NCBI RefSeq assembly: GCF_002964765.1
Contig: NZ_PQCF01000032.1
Location: forward strand, 372,001-436,000
DNA: 64,000 bases
Direction: 5' to 3'
Source of the DNA: Pseudoalteromonas sp. T1lg88
GTDB taxonomy: Bacteria > Pseudomonadota > Gammaproteobacteria > Enterobacterales > Alteromonadaceae
Positions within the stretch are counted from its first letter, which is position 1; every line of letters starts with the position of its first letter. A program made the position numbers and the translations under genes. Positions 53,782-62,126 of the stretch are shown in pieces. The notes beneath the pieces are model-generated. The model did not search any database and was not told the DNA's origin. It saw only the letters and a program-made list of their open reading frames with translations.

Positions 53782-53797
53782 ATACGAAATTTCATAT
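53782..53797. promoter_or_regulatory. ArsR-type operator 2
   Basis: ATACGAAATTTCATAT is a palindrome with one mismatch, just upstream of the arsR start, with half-sites like those of operator 1. Confidence 0.45.
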
Positions 53798-53804
53798 ATA
53801 CAAG

Positions 53805-54148
53805 ATGGCCGTTAACTTTTTTAAAGCACTAAGCGATGACACTCGGTTACTTATTTGCCTGCTGATTTACATCAGGGGGAGTTGTGTGTGTGCGAGCTGG
53901 TCAGTGCATTAGGACTGAGTCAGCCGAAAATATCCCGGCATTTAGCGCTATTGAAAGAGGCGCAACTCTTGTGTACGCGCAAGCATAAACAATGGGTCTA
54001 CTACCGCATTAACGAGCAGTTGCCGAGCTGGCAGCGTCAGGTATTAGAAACCACATTAACTGAGAATCCACACCTGTTGGCTGCGGCCTTAACCGGTTTA
54101 GACAATATGGGAGCCAGGCCCGAGCGCCAGGCTTCATGCTGCAACTAG
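53805..54148 (+). pseudogene. arsR: ArsR family arsenic-responsive repressor, frameshifted
   Basis: The start ATG gives MAVNFFKALSDDTRLLICLLIY in one frame; from about 53868 the downstream frame gives HQGELCVCELVSALGLSQPKISRHLALLKEAQLLCTRKHKQWVYYRINEQLPSW. One missing base near 53868 (TTAC-ATCAG; family reads x-HQGELCVCEL) explains it, and restoring it gives 114 residues, the usual ArsR length. ELCVCEL is the classic As(III)-binding motif and the helix LSQPKISRHLALL is the DNA reader. Either a real loss, which would leave the operon constitutive, or a sequence error. Leads the gap-arsJ operon. Confidence 0.88.
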
Positions 54149-54175
54149 GGTGAATTTCACCCAAAGGAGATACAG

Positions 54176-55180
54176 ATGACAATCAAAGTAGGGATCAATG
54201 GTTTTGGTCGCATGGGGCGGCTGATCATGCGCGCCGCCTTCGACTGGCCCGAGCTTGAGTTTGTACAGATCAACGACCCAGGCGGCGATGCCGCCACCTT
54301 GGCGCACTTATTAGAATTTGATTCCGTGCACGGTCGTTGGCATCACGCCCCAAGCGCCAGCGATGGGCACATGCTGGTTAACGGCCAAACCCTAAGTTGC
54401 TCACAGCAAAAGACGATTGCCGAGGTTGACTGGTCAGGATGCGATATTGTGATTGAGGCTTCAGGCAAAATGAAAACCCGTGCGTTGTTGCAGCAATACC
54501 TAGATCAAGGGGTTAAAAAAGTAGTGGTAACGGCCCCGGTTAAAGAAGAGGGCGTGCTCAATATCGTCATGGGGGTGAACGATCATCTCTATAAGAGCGA
54601 TGAGCATGATCTTGTGACGGCTGCTTCGTGCACCACCAACTGTTTGGCGCCTGTGGTTAAGGTGCTGCAAGACAATATCGGCATTAAGCACGGCTCCATG
54701 ACCACGGTGCACGATATCACCAATACGCAAACCATCTTGGATGCGCCGCATAAGGATTTGCGCCGTGCCCGAGCCTGTGGCATGAGCCTTATTCCGACCA
54801 CCACGGGATCGGCCACCGCCATCACTCATATCTTCCCCGAGCTTAAGGGCAAGCTAAATGGTCACGCCATTCGTGTGCCCCTTGCCAATGCCTCGATCAC
54901 TGACTGCGTATTCGAGCTGGAGCGTGAAACCACGGAGCAGGAGCTCAATGCCTGGTTTAAGGTCGCCGCCGAGGGCGAGTTAAAAGGCATTTTGGGTTAT
55001 GAGGAAAAGCCGCTGGTGTCGATCGATTATCGCACCGACCCGCGCTCGAGCATAGTCGATGCGCTTTCAACCATGGTGGTGAACGGCACTCAGGCCAAAT
55101 TGTACTTGTGGTATGACAATGAGTGGGGCTATGCCAATCGTAGCGCCGAGCTGGTCGCAAAAGTAGCCGCGGATCTTTAA
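54176..55180 (+). CDS. Arsenate-operon glyceraldehyde-3-phosphate dehydrogenase
   Basis: 334 residues. [22 protein letters not shown], catalytic Cys152 in [46 protein letters not shown] and [16 protein letters not shown] genes placed between arsR and arsJ use arsenate in place of phosphate to make 1-arseno-3-phosphoglycerate, which ArsJ exports; described for Pseudomonas aeruginosa. GGAGAT 6 nt before the ATG. The catalytic signature is intact. It differs clearly from the gap upstream (for example [22 protein letters not shown] and [13 protein letters not shown]), so it is an old paralogue, not a recent copy. Confidence 0.9.
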   Translation: MTIKVGINGFGRMGRLIMRAAFDWPELEFVQINDPGGDAATLAHLLEFDSVHGRWHHAPSASDGHMLVNGQTLSCSQQKTIAEVDWSGCDIVIEASGKMKTRALLQQYLDQGVKKVVVTAPVKEEGVLNIVMGVNDHLYKSDEHDLVTAASCTTNCLAPVVKVLQDNIGIKHGSMTTVHDITNTQTILDAPHKDLRRARACGMSLIPTTTGSATAITHIFPELKGKLNGHAIRVPLANASITDCVFELERETTEQELNAWFKVAAEGELKGILGYEEKPLVSIDYRTDPRSSIVDALSTMVVNGTQAKLYLWYDNEWGYANRSAELVAKVAADL

Positions 55181-55192
55181 TTAGGGCACATC

Positions 55193-56410
55193 ATGATGAA
55201 GTCAACGCCACTGCAGCAGTATGGGGTGATCACCGCCAATTACTGGGCCTTTACCCTAAGCGATGGCGCCCTACGTATGTTGGTGGTGCTGTACTTTTAT
55301 CAGCTCGGCTATACGCCCTTGGCGATAGCCATGCTGTTTTTGTTTTATGAGTTTTTTGGTGTCGTCACTAACTTGGTGGGCGGCTGGCTTGGCGCCCGCA
55401 TCGGGCTTAATCGCACCATGCAACTGGGCATGGCGCTGCAAATCGGCGCCCTGGCCATGCTCTTGGTGGATAAAAGCCTGTTAACCGTGCTCTGGGTGAT
55501 GGCGGCGCAAGCGCTCAGTGGCATCGCCAAGGATCTCAATAAAATGAGTGCCAAAAGCGCCATTAAGCTCGTGGTCAAGGAGCAACAGCAGGGGCGTTTA
55601 TACCAGTGGGTGGCACTGCTTACCGGCTCGAAAAATGCCCTTAAGGGTTTAGGGTACTTTCTCGGTGGTTTATTGTTATCCATGCTGTCTTTTCAAGGCG
55701 CGGTATGGGCGTTAATCGCCCTGGTAGCCTTGGGCTTTGTGCTTAGCTCAGTATTACTGGGTGAAGACTTGGGACGCAGCAAGTTTAAGCCCAAGTTTAA
55801 GGATGTGTTTTCTAAAAGCGCTGCCTTAAACCGCTTGTCTTTGGCGCGCTTGTTTTTGTTTGCCTCACGGGATGTGTGGTTTGTGGTGGCCTTGCCGGTG
55901 TTTTTTATCAGCCAACTGGGCTGGCAGCATCAGCAGGTGGGCGGCTTTATGGCGCTGTGGATCATTGCCTATGGTGTGGTGCAAAGCATGGCGCCCAGGT
56001 TTACCCGCAGTAACAGTCATTCGGTGTTTAAGCAGGCGCAGCGTTACAGTGGTTTGCTGGCTCTGGTGACCTTGCTCTTGCTGCTGGCCTTGGTCTTTAT
56101 CGGCAATAGCAGCAACGCTCAAACCTGGGTTTTAGTGCTGGGTTTATTGCTGTTTGGTGCCGTGTTTGCCATTAACTCGTCGCTGCACAGTTATCTGGTT
56201 GTGAAGCTGGCTGACCGCGATGCCGTATCCTTGGATGTGGGCTTTTATTATATGGCCAATGCCAGCGGTCGCTTAATTGGCACCTTGCTGTCCGGTTGGT
56301 TGTATCAGGTCAGCGGTTTGCTGGCTTGTTTGGCCTGTGCCCTGATGCTGCAACTGGCGACCTGGTGGGTGTCGCGGCACTTATCTTCTGGGGAACAATC
56401 CGAAGGCTAA
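55193..56410 (+). CDS. arsJ: Organoarsenical efflux permease ArsJ (MFS)
   Basis: 405-residue MFS protein with about 11-12 helices. YGVITANYWAFTLSDGALRMLVVLYFYQLGYTPLAIAMLFLFYEFFGVVTNLVGGWLGARIGL is characteristic of ArsJ (first helices), followed by ALSGIAKDLNKMSAKSAIKLVV and GSKNALKGLGYFLGG. Starts 12 bp after the ars GAPDH. Together they would export 1-arseno-3-phosphoglycerate, giving arsenate resistance. Two adjacent ATG codons; the first is taken. Confidence 0.9.
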   Translation: MMKSTPLQQYGVITANYWAFTLSDGALRMLVVLYFYQLGYTPLAIAMLFLFYEFFGVVTNLVGGWLGARIGLNRTMQLGMALQIGALAMLLVDKSLLTVLWVMAAQALSGIAKDLNKMSAKSAIKLVVKEQQQGRLYQWVALLTGSKNALKGLGYFLGGLLLSMLSFQGAVWALIALVALGFVLSSVLLGEDLGRSKFKPKFKDVFSKSAALNRLSLARLFLFASRDVWFVVALPVFFISQLGWQHQQVGGFMALWIIAYGVVQSMAPRFTRSNSHSVFKQAQRYSGLLALVTLLLLLALVFIGNSSNAQTWVLVLGLLLFGAVFAINSSLHSYLVVKLADRDAVSLDVGFYYMANASGRLIGTLLSGWLYQVSGLLACLACALMLQLATWWVSRHLSSGEQSEG

Positions 56411-56502
56411 TGTAGCTCCTATATAAGTTGTTACATTTGCAGCTAAACTTTTCCAACACCAGGCGCTCTAAGGATGAAAGCACAATTCGCCCGGAGCGTC
56501 CG

Positions 56503-57219
56503 ATGTTAAAAAAAGCAGCCAACAATAAATCATCGCTAGCCATTTCTTCTCTTTCCTTGATATTGCATAAAAGCCTCAAAAATAACTGGGGCCTGATCCT
56601 TTTTCTCGCCTGTTTATTTACCATGCGCAGCTCCTTTGCCGACTGGTATCGGGTCCCCAGTGGCTCCATGTTACCAACCATAGAAATTGGCGATCAAATC
56701 ACGGTTAATAAGATGGCTTATGATTTACGTATTCCCTTCACCAGCTATTCACTGATGCGTACCGGCGAGCCCGAGCGTGGTGATATTGTGGTGTTTCAAT
56801 CAGCCGCCGCTGATGAGCTCTTGATCAAGCGGGTGGTGGGTCTGCCGGGAGACATCCTAGCCATGAAAAATGAAGTGCTGACGATCAACGGTGAGGCGCT
56901 AACTTATGCCATCACAATGGATAACGCCGACGAACTGCTGGCTACTGAGGAATTAGGTGATGTGGTGCATGCTATCCGTATAGATAAGACCCGTCCTGGC
57001 GCCAGCGGCCATTTTGCTCCCGTGCAAATTCCCGCCGATCATTACCTGATGATGGGGGACAACCGCCGTAACAGTGCCGACTCCCGTTATTATGGCTTAG
57101 TGCCGCGCACTGAGCTTAAGGGCAAGGCGCATCATATTGCCTACTCACTGGATTATAACGACCACTACTTGCCCAAGTCGCAGCGCTTTGGCAAAAGCCT
57201 GTATCAGGATCAGCCTTAG
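56503..57219 (+). CDS. lepB: Signal peptidase I (LepB family)
   Basis: 238 residues from the ATG with GGAG 6 nt upstream (the frame is open 75 nt earlier through a TTG). One membrane helix (about 29-44) and then the S26 domain: catalytic Ser55 in RVPSGSMLPTI, Lys109 in ELLIKRVVGLPGD, and box E YLMMGDNRRNSADSRYYGLV. It cleaves signal peptides on the periplasmic side. E. coli LepB has two helices and 324 residues; this shorter one is probably an extra paralogue rather than the main lep gene, which usually sits with lepA and rnc. Just after arsJ, 92 bp away; no functional link is evident. Confidence 0.85.
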   Translation: MLKKAANNKSSLAISSLSLILHKSLKNNWGLILFLACLFTMRSSFADWYRVPSGSMLPTIEIGDQITVNKMAYDLRIPFTSYSLMRTGEPERGDIVVFQSAAADELLIKRVVGLPGDILAMKNEVLTINGEALTYAITMDNADELLATEELGDVVHAIRIDKTRPGASGHFAPVQIPADHYLMMGDNRRNSADSRYYGLVPRTELKGKAHHIAYSLDYNDHYLPKSQRFGKSLYQDQP

Positions 57220-57246
57220 GGTGGGGTGGAGAGCCCGTTTTAAATT

Positions 57247-58113
57247 TTACCCCACATAGGCACTGGCATCTTGCCATTTCTGCACCGCATCCATTCCCAG
57301 TTCAAAACCGAGACGGTAGTCGTCCTGCAAGGTTGCCGGATCTGAGCCCAACACCATGGAGTGCAAGGGCCGGTTCGGCGCTATTTGTACTATGTTAACG
57401 CCCTCTGGCGGCGCATTGATAAAGTCCACCGCTTCCGCATAACGGCGTTGATAATGGTGATACATGGCAAACATGCGCGGCGACTGATTAATGCGGCTCA
57501 TGATCGGCTTTAAACGCTCCAGTATGGGCATCTTACCGTCATTATGGGCTTCCACCGTTCGTATCACCCAGATGGTTTTCGCGCCTTGTTCATGAGCCCA
57601 GCGTACGGGCAGGGGATCGGCGACACCGCCATCCATCAGCCCTTGCCCTTGAACTTCAACTCCGGGGCGATATAAAAACGGGATGGCGCAAGAAGCCTTC
57701 AGGTGCGAAAACATATTATCGTGCCAGGTGTGCAGATAATGGGGGGCGAAGGAGTCAAAATGACTGGCCACCGCATAAAAGTTGCTTTGTGGCGTCAGGT
57801 TGGCGGGCGTGGTGGGAAAACGCACCTTGCCATTATGCTGCACCTCATGAAAATACCAATCCAGGTCAATCACATTGCCGCCGGTAAAAAACCGTGCCGG
57901 GCGAAAAAACTGTTGCTCTGTGGTCAGTTGTATCGCCGTGTGGGCGTACTGTTGGGCTCTGGCGCAATAGGCGGCAAGGTTCTGGGCGCCGGCAGAAACG
58001 CCAACTTTTAAATCGAAGGGGGTAAACTTTTGCTCTAAAAATGCATCCAACACGCCGGCGGTAAAAATACCTTTTTGTCCGCCGCCTTCGGCAACCAATG
58101 CAGAATTTATCAT
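57247..58113 (-). CDS. Patatin-like phospholipase (YjjU/RssA type)
   Basis: 288 residues from the methionine with AGAGG 8 nt upstream; an ATG 9 nt earlier is too near that site. Catalytic Ser-Asp dyad: oxyanion loop EGGGQKGIFTAGVLDAF, nucleophile Ser40 in VGVSAGAQN, and the Asp in LMDGGVADPLPVRWA. ASCAIPFLYRPGVEVQGQ is also typical of YjjU-like proteins. Probably cytoplasmic acyl hydrolase of unknown substrate. It converges with lepB after 27 bp. Confidence 0.87.
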   Translation of the reverse strand: MINSALVAEGGGQKGIFTAGVLDAFLEQKFTPFDLKVGVSAGAQNLAAYCARAQQYAHTAIQLTTEQQFFRPARFFTGGNVIDLDWYFHEVQHNGKVRFPTTPANLTPQSNFYAVASHFDSFAPHYLHTWHDNMFSHLKASCAIPFLYRPGVEVQGQGLMDGGVADPLPVRWAHEQGAKTIWVIRTVEAHNDGKMPILERLKPIMSRINQSPRMFAMYHHYQRRYAEAVDFINAPPEGVNIVQIAPNRPLHSMVLGSDPATLQDDYRLGFELGMDAVQKWQDASAYVG

Positions 58114-58300
58114 GTGTTTCATCCTCTACTGTTGTTATTAACGTCACTGTGAAGAGGCTTCCGATTACCGTTAAGAGAGAAATCGGGTGGGGCGCCGATA
58201 AAGGTCGGCGCGTGATTAAGCAATTAACCAAGAATTTGCCTTATTGGATAAGCGCTTACCCCTTAGTATAGCAATAAGGGCGCATCACGCTGATATCAAG

Positions 58301-58885
58301 TCAGTGTTTTTCAATGGCTCTGAGCAGTTGCGTGGCCATCTGCTCTAAAATGCTTTGATCGGCGTTGGTAAAGGCATAGGTGCGCATACCGTAAACCCCC
58401 ATGGTGATAAAGCGCGCTAAAGCTAAAGGTTCCTCATCACTGATGGCTTCACCCTGGCGCTGGGCGCGGGCGATTTGCTCGCCAAGACTGAGCTCAATTT
58501 GTTGTAAATTCGTGGCGATTAGTCGGGCGATCTCCGGATCCTGGCCTTCGATTTCATTGAGCGAGCGGGTTAACAAGCAGACCTTGGCACAGGTGTTCTG
58601 TACACACTCCTGTACCGTATTGGCGAGTAATTCTTTGAGGCTTGAAAGTACCGGCTGGTCTTCGCTAAAGAGGCTCTCAAAGGCCTGCAATTTTTGTTGA
58701 TGATAAAAGCTGACAGCCTCAATAAACAGCCCCTTTTTACTGCCAAAGGCGCAGTAAATAGAGCCCGGGTGTAAACCGGTAGCCTGGGTTAATTTCTGCA
58801 TACTCGCTTTGGCGTAGCCATGTTCCATAAAGGTGTGCATGGCTTGCTCTAAGACGTGGGAGCGGTCGAACTCGGCACTGCGCAT
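58301..58885 (-). CDS. TetR/AcrR family regulator (NemR-like)
   Basis: 194 residues. N-terminal HTH HVLEQAMHTFMEHGYAKASMQKLTQATGLHPGSIYCAFGSKKGLF; the C-terminal domain has VQECVQNTCAKVCLLTRSLNEIEGQDPEI, with several Cys (CVQNTCAKVC) that could sense electrophiles as in NemR. Divergent from an N-ethylmaleimide-reductase-type gene with inverted repeats in between, so it likely represses that gene and itself. Confidence 0.85.
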   Translation of the reverse strand: MRSAEFDRSHVLEQAMHTFMEHGYAKASMQKLTQATGLHPGSIYCAFGSKKGLFIEAVSFYHQQKLQAFESLFSEDQPVLSSLKELLANTVQECVQNTCAKVCLLTRSLNEIEGQDPEIARLIATNLQQIELSLGEQIARAQRQGEAISDEEPLALARFITMGVYGMRTYAFTNADQSILEQMATQLLRAIEKH

Positions 58886-58946
58886 GGGCGTAGAGGTCCC
58901 TTATTTTTAAGATGCATAAGATAGTATCATTTATTTTTTGGATATA

Positions 58947-58990
58947 CTTGAATGTTCATTCAAGTGCCCTTATCTTGATTGAACATTCAA
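58947..58990. promoter_or_regulatory. Inverted repeats between nemR-like and nemA-like genes
   Basis: CTTGAATG-TT-CATTCAAG (58947-58964) is itself palindromic, and TTGAATGTTC (58948-58957) is the exact inverse of GAACATTCAA (58981-58990). This fits a TetR-family operator covering both divergent promoters. Confidence 0.65.
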
Positions 58991-59007
58991 ATAAATATTG
59001 AGTCATT

Positions 59008-60051
59008 ATGTCGGATTTATTGTTACAACCCTATGCCTTATCCACAGAACTAAAGCTTAACAATCGCGTCTTGATGGCGCCGCTCACGCGCTGTATGGCC
59101 GATGACGACTTGGTTCCCACCCAGGCCATGGCCGAATATTACGGACGCCGAGCGGATGCGGGATTGATCATCAGCGAAGCCACCATTATTCGCCCCGATG
59201 GCCAAGGCTACCCCAATGTACCTGGTATTTTTAGCGAGGCGCAAATCGCTGGGTGGCGTAAGGTGACCGATGAGGTGCATGCCAAGGGCGGGAAAATTTT
59301 CTGCCAGTTATGGCACGTTGGCCGCGTTGCCCATCCTCACTTTTTTGATGGTGAGGTGCTAAGTGCCAGCGCCATCGGGATAGAAGGCACGGTACCAAGA
59401 ATGCGTGAGCTTAGCTACCAGACTCCGAAAGCCGCTACCCAGGAGCAAATTGCTGAGCTTATCGGTGATTATGCTCAAGCGGCAGAAAATGCCATTGCCG
59501 CTGGCTTTGACGGCGTCGAGATCCATGGTGCCAATGGCTATTTGATCGACCAGTTTTTGCATCACAGCGTTAACCAGCGGGACGACCGTTATGGCGGCAG
59601 CGCCGAAAATCGTGCCCGCTTTGCCTTGGAGGTGGTTGATGCCATAACCGCCCGTATTGGCGGTGAGCGTGTTGGTTTACGTCTGTCTCCGGGTGCCTAC
59701 TTCCTGCTTGAGCCCGGTGACAGCGAAGACACCAAGACCTTTGATTATTTGTTGCAGGAGCTCAATCAACGGGAGCTGGCGTTTTTGCATCTGGGTATTT
59801 TCGATGATGCCATGGAATTTGATTATCTCGGTGGTCGCGCTTCGGAGTATTTACGCAAACGTTATAAAGGCACCTTGGTGGGCGTTGGTAGCTATACCCC
59901 AGAGCAAGGGGCCAAGGCCATTGCCAATGAACGCTTTGACTTGTTGGCCATAGGCCGCCCCTTTATCGCTAATCCGGATTTGATCGCCAAGGTCAAGGGC
60001 CAGCAGGCGCTGACCCCATACAGTGAAGACATGCTCGCTGAGTTAGTCTAA
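59008..60051 (+). CDS. nemA: Old Yellow Enzyme family reductase (NemA-like)
   Basis: 347-residue FMN-dependent alkene reductase. VLMAPLTRCMADDDLVPTQAMAEYYGRRADAGLIISEATII at the N-terminus, CQLWHVGRVAHPHF, the active-site GVEIHGANGYLIDQFLHHSVNQRDDRYGGSAENRARFALEVVDAI, VGLRLSPGAYF, and the C-terminal FMN phosphate site VGVGSYTPEQGAKAI and LAIGRPFIANPDL. Reduces N-ethylmaleimide, quinones or similar electrophiles. Divergent from the TetR gene, which is presumably induced by the same compounds. Confidence 0.92.
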   Translation: MSDLLLQPYALSTELKLNNRVLMAPLTRCMADDDLVPTQAMAEYYGRRADAGLIISEATIIRPDGQGYPNVPGIFSEAQIAGWRKVTDEVHAKGGKIFCQLWHVGRVAHPHFFDGEVLSASAIGIEGTVPRMRELSYQTPKAATQEQIAELIGDYAQAAENAIAAGFDGVEIHGANGYLIDQFLHHSVNQRDDRYGGSAENRARFALEVVDAITARIGGERVGLRLSPGAYFLLEPGDSEDTKTFDYLLQELNQRELAFLHLGIFDDAMEFDYLGGRASEYLRKRYKGTLVGVGSYTPEQGAKAIANERFDLLAIGRPFIANPDLIAKVKGQQALTPYSEDMLAELV

Positions 60052-60059
60052 TCCCCACT

Positions 60060-60087
60060 GGCAACGCCTGAGCGTTCCGGCGTTGCC
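60060..60087 (+). terminator. Hairpin after the nemA-like gene
   Basis: GGCAACGCC and GGCGTTGCC, perfect 9-bp stem with a 10-nt loop, followed by a weak ATAAAAT. Possible terminator. Confidence 0.55.
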
Positions 60088-60187
60088 ATAAAATCGTCAT
60101 CCTCCTTTCATAAGCATGCCATTGTATTGTCACCTTCCGACTATTTACTTAGCCCTTTCTATTTCTTACAACAATTGAGACAGGGTT

Positions 60188-61966
60188 ATGAAAAAAACAT
60201 TAATAGCGTTAACTTTGGCCAGCGTATTGGCGGGCTGTTCACTTGATGGTGATGACGGCAGCGTAGGCGCAACCGGACCACAAGGGCCTCAAGGTGAGCA
60301 GGGCGAGTCAGGTCAGGCTATCAGTGGCGATCTGGAATTAACACTGGTAGGTCGCGCGGTACTTAACGCCGAGTCGCCGGAAGGGGCGGCGGAAATCGTC
60401 GCTTTCCATGCCCGCACCCAGCAAATTTACGCTATTAACAGCTCCGGCGATAAAGCCACGGTGGAAATTATTGCTGCCGATAACTTCGATGTCGCTGCTT
60501 TAGTTGCTGATAACGAAGGGGTGATCAGCAGCACCAATCTTGACATTACAACCACCTTGGATGTGTCTGCTAACACACCGGGCGATGCCAACAGTATCGC
60601 CATCGACGCCAACAACGACTTACTGGCGGTGGCCATGGCCGCTGAAACAGGCGTAAAAGGCCAGGTAGCGTTTTATGATATCAGCGGTGAAGCGCCGCTG
60701 TTCTTACACAATGTTGAAGTGGGTTACCTGCCGGATATGGTGACCTTTACACCGGATGGCACCAAGGTAGTGGTGGCCAATGAAGGTGAGCCGGCGGGCG
60801 ATTACAGTGTTGATCCGGAAGGTTCAATTGCCGTTATTGCTATCGAATCGGGTAAGCCCGCGATTGAGGCCAGCCTACTAGGTTTTAGTCAATTCAATGA
60901 CCAACAAGCGGAACTTGCAGCCCAAGGTGTGGTATTTGCCAACCCAACCGGCCGTACCATTAAGGGCCAGTTGATCAATACCACAGTAGCCATGGATCTT
61001 GAGCCGGAATATGTGGCAATCAGCGCTGACAGCAAAACCGCTTATGTGTCATTGCAGGAAAACAACGCCCTTGCGGTTGTTGACCTTGAAAATATGACAT
61101 TGGAAGTACGTGCTCTTGGTTTTAAGGACTGGGGCAATTTGCTAATCGATGCCTCGGATAAAGACGGCGGCATTAACTTCCAACAATACCCAGGCCTGTT
61201 CGGCATGTATCAACCGGATACCATTGCCACCTATCAATGGCAGGGCGCGGATTTTGTAGTGTCTGCAAACGAAGGCGATGGTCGTGAATACTTCTTTGAC
61301 TCTGCCGATGAAGCCAGCTGTTTGGCCGAAGGCGGTTTAGAGTTTGATGAAGATGATGGCTGTTTGGCCTATATCGATGAGTCGCGCGCAGAAGACCTCG
61401 ACCTGGCGGATAACTTTGCCTATGTGAATAACGACGATGATGATATCGGTCGTCTTATTGTGAGCACGGTACGTGGCGATGCGGATCAGGATGGTCGTTA
61501 TGAGCAACTGTATGCCTATGGTGCGCGCTCTTTCTCTATCTGGGATGCCAATACCGGCCTGGTCTTTGACTCTGGTGACGATGTAGGTCGTATTACCGCG
61601 GCGATTCACGGCAGTGCCTTTAACAATAATGAAGATGAAAACGAAGGGGACACCCGCTCCGACGCCAAAGGTGCCGAGCCTGAAGCTCTGGCTTTAGGTC
61701 AGGTCCAAGGTCGCACCTATGCCTTTGTCGGCCTTGAGCGTATGGGTGGCATCATGGTGTATGACATCACCAATCCGTTCGATGTGAAATTTAAAAACTA
61801 TGCCAGCAACCGCGGCTTGGTCGAAGGCGCCGATATTACCGGCGACCTGGCACCGGAAGGCATGCGTTTTATCAGTGCTGAGCAAAGCCCTAACGGCATG
61901 CCGCTCTTAGTGGTAGGCAATGAAATTTCCGGTTCGGTAAGCGTGTGGCAAATCGACGTAAAGTAA
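60188..61966 (+). CDS. Choice-of-anchor I type lipoprotein (beta-propeller, alkaline phosphatase-like)
   Basis: 592 residues. Lipobox LAGC (13-16 region) followed by a short collagen-like stretch (G-x-y repeats near 27-44, GATGPQGPQGEQGESGQA). The bulk is a beta-propeller-like repeat domain with DANSIAIDANNDLLAVA, YLPDMVTFTPDGTKVVVANEGEP, EPEYVAISADSKTAYVSLQENNALAVVDLE, YQPDTIATYQWQGADFVVSANEGDGRE, AKGAEPEALALGQVQGRTYAFVGLERMGG and SPNGMPLLVVGNEISGSVSVW. These are marks of choice-of-anchor I proteins, sometimes labelled alkaline phosphatase or esterase-like. Enzymatic role not established. A single gene in its own unit. Confidence 0.8.
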   Translation: MKKTLIALTLASVLAGCSLDGDDGSVGATGPQGPQGEQGESGQAISGDLELTLVGRAVLNAESPEGAAEIVAFHARTQQIYAINSSGDKATVEIIAADNFDVAALVADNEGVISSTNLDITTTLDVSANTPGDANSIAIDANNDLLAVAMAAETGVKGQVAFYDISGEAPLFLHNVEVGYLPDMVTFTPDGTKVVVANEGEPAGDYSVDPEGSIAVIAIESGKPAIEASLLGFSQFNDQQAELAAQGVVFANPTGRTIKGQLINTTVAMDLEPEYVAISADSKTAYVSLQENNALAVVDLENMTLEVRALGFKDWGNLLIDASDKDGGINFQQYPGLFGMYQPDTIATYQWQGADFVVSANEGDGREYFFDSADEASCLAEGGLEFDEDDGCLAYIDESRAEDLDLADNFAYVNNDDDDIGRLIVSTVRGDADQDGRYEQLYAYGARSFSIWDANTGLVFDSGDDVGRITAAIHGSAFNNNEDENEGDTRSDAKGAEPEALALGQVQGRTYAFVGLERMGGIMVYDITNPFDVKFKNYASNRGLVEGADITGDLAPEGMRFISAEQSPNGMPLLVVGNEISGSVSVWQIDVK

Positions 61967-62099
61967 CTGGTTTTATGCAGTGATGACTAAGGTCACATTT
62001 TTATGACTTTTGTCATTAAACTGAAATATCAATTACTTATTCTAGGCGGCAAGTAATGACCTGCTTGTTGCTTGAATTCTGATTAGACAACCCTGACTT

Positions 62100-62126
62100 A
62101 GCCGCTCATATGAGCGGCTTTTTTTG
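62100..62126. terminator. Terminator shared by two convergent genes
   Basis: AGCCGCTCATATGAGCGGCT is a perfect 20-bp palindrome followed by TTTTTTTG. It ends the plus-strand lipoprotein gene; the last codons and the TGA stop of the minus-strand neighbour lie inside the stem. Confidence 0.82.

Noticed and set aside
53855..54148. ArsR starting at a TTG codon (97 residues)
   Set aside because: It would lack the first helices of the fold, which are present in another frame from the ATG at 53805; a frameshift explains the data better than a short protein.
52661..55180. Recent tandem duplication of GAPDH
   Set aside because: The two proteins differ at many positions outside the catalytic motifs, and each belongs to its own operon; they are old paralogues.
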